The notes below the pieces were generated by a model. It was not told where the DNA came from. It saw nothing but the letters and a program-made list of their open reading frames with translations, and searched no databases. A stretch of 8,155 nucleotides of DNA from an uncultured Clostridia bacterium (GTDB taxonomy: Bacteria; Bacillota; Clostridia; Oscillospirales; Butyricicoccaceae), in contig CAJUJQ010000139.1 of assembly GCA_910586575.1 (NCBI GenBank), positions 1 through 8,155 on the forward strand, in the 5' to 3' direction. Positions 5,906-8,155 of this stretch are shown piece after piece. A program made the translations under genes and the position numbers. Position 1 is the first letter of the stretch. Every line of letters begins with the position of its first letter.

Positions 5906-7369
5906 TTATAATGTGTTTTCTGTCCGTATGAGCGTCAGCGACCAACGGAAATATGGCGCTTCGCTGCTTGGTCTGCTGTCATCACGAAACAGCAAGCCCT
6001 GCGCCTCAAGATATTCATAACCTTGGTATTCTATTTCATGCGAGACGCGCACACAGCCGTCCGTTAGGGTGAAATCCTCCATCCAGTCCAACCCCTTCCA
6101 CAAATCATCCCCCAAAAGGCAGGAAAACGCGTTCGCCCGATTGCTTGCCAGTACATACGCTGTGTGCAGAATCGAAACCGTCCCGCTGAAATCGCCAATC
6201 CAGCCTTCATCCTCGCGTGATTCGTATTCTACATGTATTGCTGTAATATGCCCGTCGGCATCCAATGTCAATTCATAAGGTATGTCTTCTAGCACAGATT
6301 CCCCACTGAAATCAATGATAATGGTATTGCTGCTTTCCATCCTGCGCCATATCAAATCATCATCCAGATAGCGGTTATTGTAGTAGTCTATATGCTGCCG
6401 GGCAAAAGTTTCGCAGTTCTCAACAAACGCCTCTTTTGTCAGCAAACCCTGATGAACCGGCAATATCGACTGTGCCGATATGAAAAAAATCCCGGCAATG
6501 TACAGCAGCGCCATTGGAAAGCACAGCAAAGGCCGCCGTTTGTGCGGGGTGCAGCTATAGGCAATCCCCTCATCCCACGGAAGCACCTCTTCATTTACGC
6601 ACGCTTTGTAAGAAACCCAGTTCCGCCACAAACTCACCAGCGGGACAAGGCATCCCTCACCATAAACAAACCGCTGCGCCGCGCGATAACCCGCCTGGAA
6701 AAAGGAGAGTTTTCCGCCGTCCCTCTGGCGCACCCGCAGCCCGAAAATCCATTTCCCGGGTGTTGTGCCGATGGTACACAACAGCAGCGCCTCCGCAGCC
6801 CCCGCGAAAAAGGTAATGATTGCCTGCCGCAGCCATCGGACGAAAAGGCCGCTTTCCCCGCTCCCCGGCAGACGAAGTACCAGCATTTGAAAAAAGAAAA
6901 GAATCAGCACCATCAGCGCGTAATCCAAGCCGTTCGCAAGCCATCGCCGCCACGGATGCGGCGCGACAAACAACACATCATCCGATTTCCACGCCTGCCC
7001 GGTCTCGGATGCCGAACGGTTCAGCCATGTTTCGGCGTCCAGCCCGTCATAGGTCGGATGGGCCTCCCATAACGCCCTGCACAGCCGCGCCGCCCCGTCC
7101 AGCTCACGTGCTTCCCGTTCCAGCTCTGCGCTCTGCGAAGCAAGCACGGTGTCCAGGCTGACTTCACCATTTTTCAGCCGGACAATTTCGGCAACCGGCA
7201 CGCGCAGCTGCCGCAGCAGCTGAATCTTTTTCAGTGCTGCCAAATCGTCCTCAGAATAATCGCGATAATTGTTCGCCCCGCGCACCGGCGAGAGCAGCCC
7301 TTCCCGTTCATAATAACGCACATTCGCGCGCGTCATGCCGGTCTTTTCTTCAATTTCACGGATTGTCAT
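5906..7369 (-). CDS. MerR-family transcriptional regulator fused to an RDD membrane domain
   Basis: A 487-residue predicted membrane-bound one-component regulator. Residues 1-70 are a MerR winged helix-turn-helix (MTIREIEEKTGMTRANVRYY, then EREGLLSP and NNYRDYSEDD), followed by the usual dimerisation helix (about 70-103). An RDD domain comes next: Arg141/142 and Asp149 at the start of the first membrane helix (about 149-167), a second helix (about 182-200), the RDD motif GTTPGKWIFGLRV (201-213), a weakly hydrophobic segment (about 238-252) and a third-Asp candidate at 266. A strong hydrophobic helix (about 280-299) precedes an acidic C-terminal domain of about 185 residues that I do not recognise; whether it lies inside or outside depends on whether three or four helices span the membrane. 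The ATG at 7369 is chosen because AGGTG lies 9 bases upstream and the MerR fold begins there. An in-frame GTG at 7381 would add four residues but lacks a ribosome binding site. Ligand and targets are unknown. Confidence 0.88.
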   Translation of the reverse strand: MTIREIEEKTGMTRANVRYYEREGLLSPVRGANNYRDYSEDDLAALKKIQLLRQLRVPVAEIVRLKNGEVSLDTVLASQSAELEREARELDGAARLCRALWEAHPTYDGLDAETWLNRSASETGQAWKSDDVLFVAPHPWRRWLANGLDYALMVLILFFFQMLVLRLPGSGESGLFVRWLRQAIITFFAGAAEALLLCTIGTTPGKWIFGLRVRQRDGGKLSFFQAGYRAAQRFVYGEGCLVPLVSLWRNWVSYKACVNEEVLPWDEGIAYSCTPHKRRPLLCFPMALLYIAGIFFISAQSILPVHQGLLTKEAFVENCETFARQHIDYYNNRYLDDDLIWRRMESSNTIIIDFSGESVLEDIPYELTLDADGHITAIHVEYESREDEGWIGDFSGTVSILHTAYVLASNRANAFSCLLGDDLWKGLDWMEDFTLTDGCVRVSHEIEYQGYEYLEAQGLLFRDDSRPSSEAPYFRWSLTLIRTENTL

Positions 7370-7388
7370 ATACCGAAACACCTATTAC

Positions 7389-7419
7389 AATATATTTGGG
7401 TTGGAACCCTCAGCATCCA
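7389..7419 (-). promoter_or_regulatory. Possible promoter and operator of the MerR-RDD gene
   Basis: Upstream of the ATG at 7369 there is a -10-like TATATT on the minus strand (7389-7394). Directly upstream of it is a perfect 5-2-5 palindrome (GGGTT GG AACCC, 7398-7409). With a 19-base spacer, usual for MerR-controlled promoters, the -35 would be TGGATG (7414-7419), a poor match. The dyad between -35 and -10 is the classic position for a MerR operator, which would suggest autoregulation, but the promoter match is weak. Confidence 0.3.
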
Positions 7420-7810
7420 GCTGGGGGGTTATCCGTCTCAAGCCTAAGCTACAATAAGGAGCAGTGGACTGACGGAAATCTCCTCGGGCTGTCATGCCCG
7501 CACGAAAGACAGTCAGCCATCCTCTTGCTGCAGCGTTCGATTTGAGCAGGTCGAGCCATAGAGTTCGTGTCACGCAATAGTATTGAATCGGCGGCGAGAA
7601 AGAGATGGGAACCAACTGCATAAATCATATTGGAGGGAAGAAAATGAACTCTGTAGGCATTGATGCGTCCAAAGGGAAGAGCACCGTCGCCGTCATTCAC
7701 CCTGGCGGCGAGGTGTCCATGCCACCTTTTGAGGTGAATCACACCATCAGTGAACTGGGCGCTTTGACGGAGCGGCTCAGAAGTCTGGATGATGAGATTC
7801 ATGTGGTGAT
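7420..7810 (+). mobile_element. Remnant of an IS110-family insertion sequence (left part)
   Basis: The element comprises a structured noncoding leader and the first 56 codons of an IS110-type recombinase, reading away from the MerR gene. IS110 elements lack terminal inverted repeats, so the left boundary cannot be fixed by eye; about 7420 is only a guess between the MerR promoter and the first stem. The right limit, 7810, is where recognisable homology ends and IS1595-like sequence takes over. The rest of the gene is either lost or lies beyond the window. Confidence 0.6.
7455..7643 (+). ncRNA. Possible bridge RNA region of the IS110-type element
   Basis: IS110-group elements encode a bridge RNA in the noncoding left end just before the recombinase, with loops that pair to target and donor DNA. 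This leader lies in that position and has stems: hairpin CGGGC/GCCCG (7485-7489 with 7496-7500) inside a longer-range CTGAC/GTCAG pairing (7469-7473 with 7512-7516), a second helix (about 7524-7529 with 7545-7550, CTTGCT/AGCAGG with one wobble) and a small dyad CAATA/TATTG (7575-7585). Position and folding fit, but no specific loop was matched to element ends. Confidence 0.35.
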
Positions 7811-7838
7811 GGCTTCCCTCTGCGAAAACAACACTTAA
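7644..7838 (+). pseudogene. IS110-family transposase/recombinase, 5' fragment, interrupted
   Basis: The ATG at 7644 follows a GGAGGG ribosome binding site (7632-7637) at 6 bases. The first 56 residues match the N-terminus of IS110-type DEDD recombinases: VGIDASKGKSTVAV with the first catalytic Asp at residue 6 or 7, then GGEV and PFEV, and a VVM strand. In family members the VVM is followed by Glu-x-Thr-Gly, where Glu is the second acidic catalytic residue. Here it continues as ASLCENNT and stops at 7838, so the frame has run into foreign sequence. A complete protein would be about 330-400 residues; the visible product lacks three of four catalytic residues and the C-terminal serine domain. 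It is inactive as it stands. An upstream in-frame ATG at 7605 is less likely because the family N-terminus starts at 7644. Confidence 0.75.
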
Positions 7839-8155
7839 TCATCATATTTATGAAAGATGGCCTGCTGCCGTTTCAAAAAGGTGTTAGTCGAAATTAATAG
7901 GACCCAATTGCTAAAGAAACAGAAGACCAGATTTCTGAGAGAAAGAATAGGTCATATGTTTCCTCATTGAGGATAAAGAGCGCCGCAGGGTATCCGCAGA
8001 TTCTGCGACAGTGGATCCGGCATAGGATACCATGATTGAAAAAAGAGCCAGATAGCGATTGAGATACTTGGAAGCAACGCCGCGGAACTGTTTAAGAATC
8101 TCTTTGATTCGGCTGTGTTGATTGTTCACTGTGTTTGAATGGTGTACCCGATCAT
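7811..8155 (-). mobile_element. IS1595-family insertion sequence, one end, continuing past the window
   Basis: The stretch from 7811 starts with GGCTTCCC, has an A/T-rich noncoding terminus of about 100 bases, and then the 3' end of a transposase gene on the minus strand. IS1595-family elements commonly have ends beginning GG and duplicate 8 bp of target. The left limit rests on the loss of IS110 homology at 7810, not on a matched inverted repeat, because the other end is outside the window. Confidence 0.5.
7911..8155 (-). CDS. IS1595-family transposase, C-terminal part; 5' end outside window
   Basis: An open minus-strand frame enters from the right edge (first full codon at 8151-8153) and ends with TAG at 7911-7913, giving 80 residues. 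The segment SNTVNNQHSRIKEILKQF followed by RGVASKYLNRYLALF matches the C-terminal region of IS1595-type DDE transposases, where a conserved Asn/His in VNxxHSRLK and GVxTKYLxxYL are typical. The last 35 residues look nonspecific. The GTG at 8129 is internal to the conserved domain, so it is not the real start. Whether the element is intact cannot be judged from this end. Family assignment is by motif memory and could be refined. Confidence 0.6.
   Translation of the reverse strand, partial: DRVHHSNTVNNQHSRIKEILKQFRGVASKYLNRYLALFSIMVSYAGSTVAESADTLRRSLSSMRKHMTYSFSQKSGLLFL

Noticed and set aside
7370..7381. GTG at 7381 as start of the MerR-RDD gene
   Set aside because: No ribosome binding site precedes it; the GTG is itself part of the AGGTG that serves the ATG at 7369, and MerR domains start at that ATG.
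7449..7802. A 117-codon minus-strand frame over the IS110 leader and gene start
   Set aside because: It is antisense to a recognisable IS110 N-terminus and the structured leader, with no similarity to a protein family.
1..8155. CRISPR array, tRNA or rRNA genes, phage attachment sites, origins
   Set aside because: I saw no regularly spaced repeats, cloverleaf-like sequence with T-loop consensus, or rRNA motifs on either strand.

Overview
The window carries the heat-shock repressor and DnaK chaperone operon of a low-to-moderate G+C Gram-positive bacterium, most likely an anaerobic member of the Clostridia. Three things support this: the gene order hrcA-grpE-dnaK-dnaJ behind a perfect CIRCE operator, a DnaK that lacks the ~20-residue insertion found in the nucleotide-binding domain of proteobacterial DnaK, and strong GGAGG-type ribosome binding sites. 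Assignment below class level (an Oscillospirales-like gut lineage would fit) is inference. All host genes read on the minus strand, so biological order runs from high to low coordinates.

Right edge, about 7420-8155: remains of two insertion sequences. On the plus strand is the 5' end of an IS110-family recombinase gene (7644 onward), with a structured noncoding leader where IS110-group elements usually encode their bridge RNA. Homology to IS110 stops just before the second catalytic acidic residue, at about 7810. From there the sequence looks like the end of an IS1595-family element, whose transposase C-terminus reads on the minus strand (7911-8155, running off the window). The simplest reading is an IS1595-type element inserted into an IS110-type gene.

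5906-7369: a solitary minus-strand gene encoding an unusual membrane-bound regulator. It has an N-terminal MerR-type DNA-binding domain and dimerisation helix, then an RDD membrane domain and a further hydrophobic helix, then a ~180-residue C-terminal domain I do not recognise. A rho-independent terminator at 5877-5901 closes it. This is the most novel-looking item in the window.

929-5772: the chaperone operon. A SigA-type promoter (5744-5772) and a CIRCE operator (5713-5739) lie in front of hrcA (GTG start), then grpE, dnaK and dnaJ, closed by a terminator at 877-911. HrcA binds CIRCE and represses the operon. DnaK, DnaJ and GrpE form the folding cycle (ATPase, J-protein and nucleotide exchange factor). 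A perfect hairpin sits between dnaK and dnaJ.

1-851: a separate minus-strand gene with its own promoter (746-775) encodes the N-terminal part of a membrane-anchored protein, plausibly a sensor kinase, cut off by the window edge. The usual clostridial downstream neighbours of dnaJ (prmA, rsmE) are not here.
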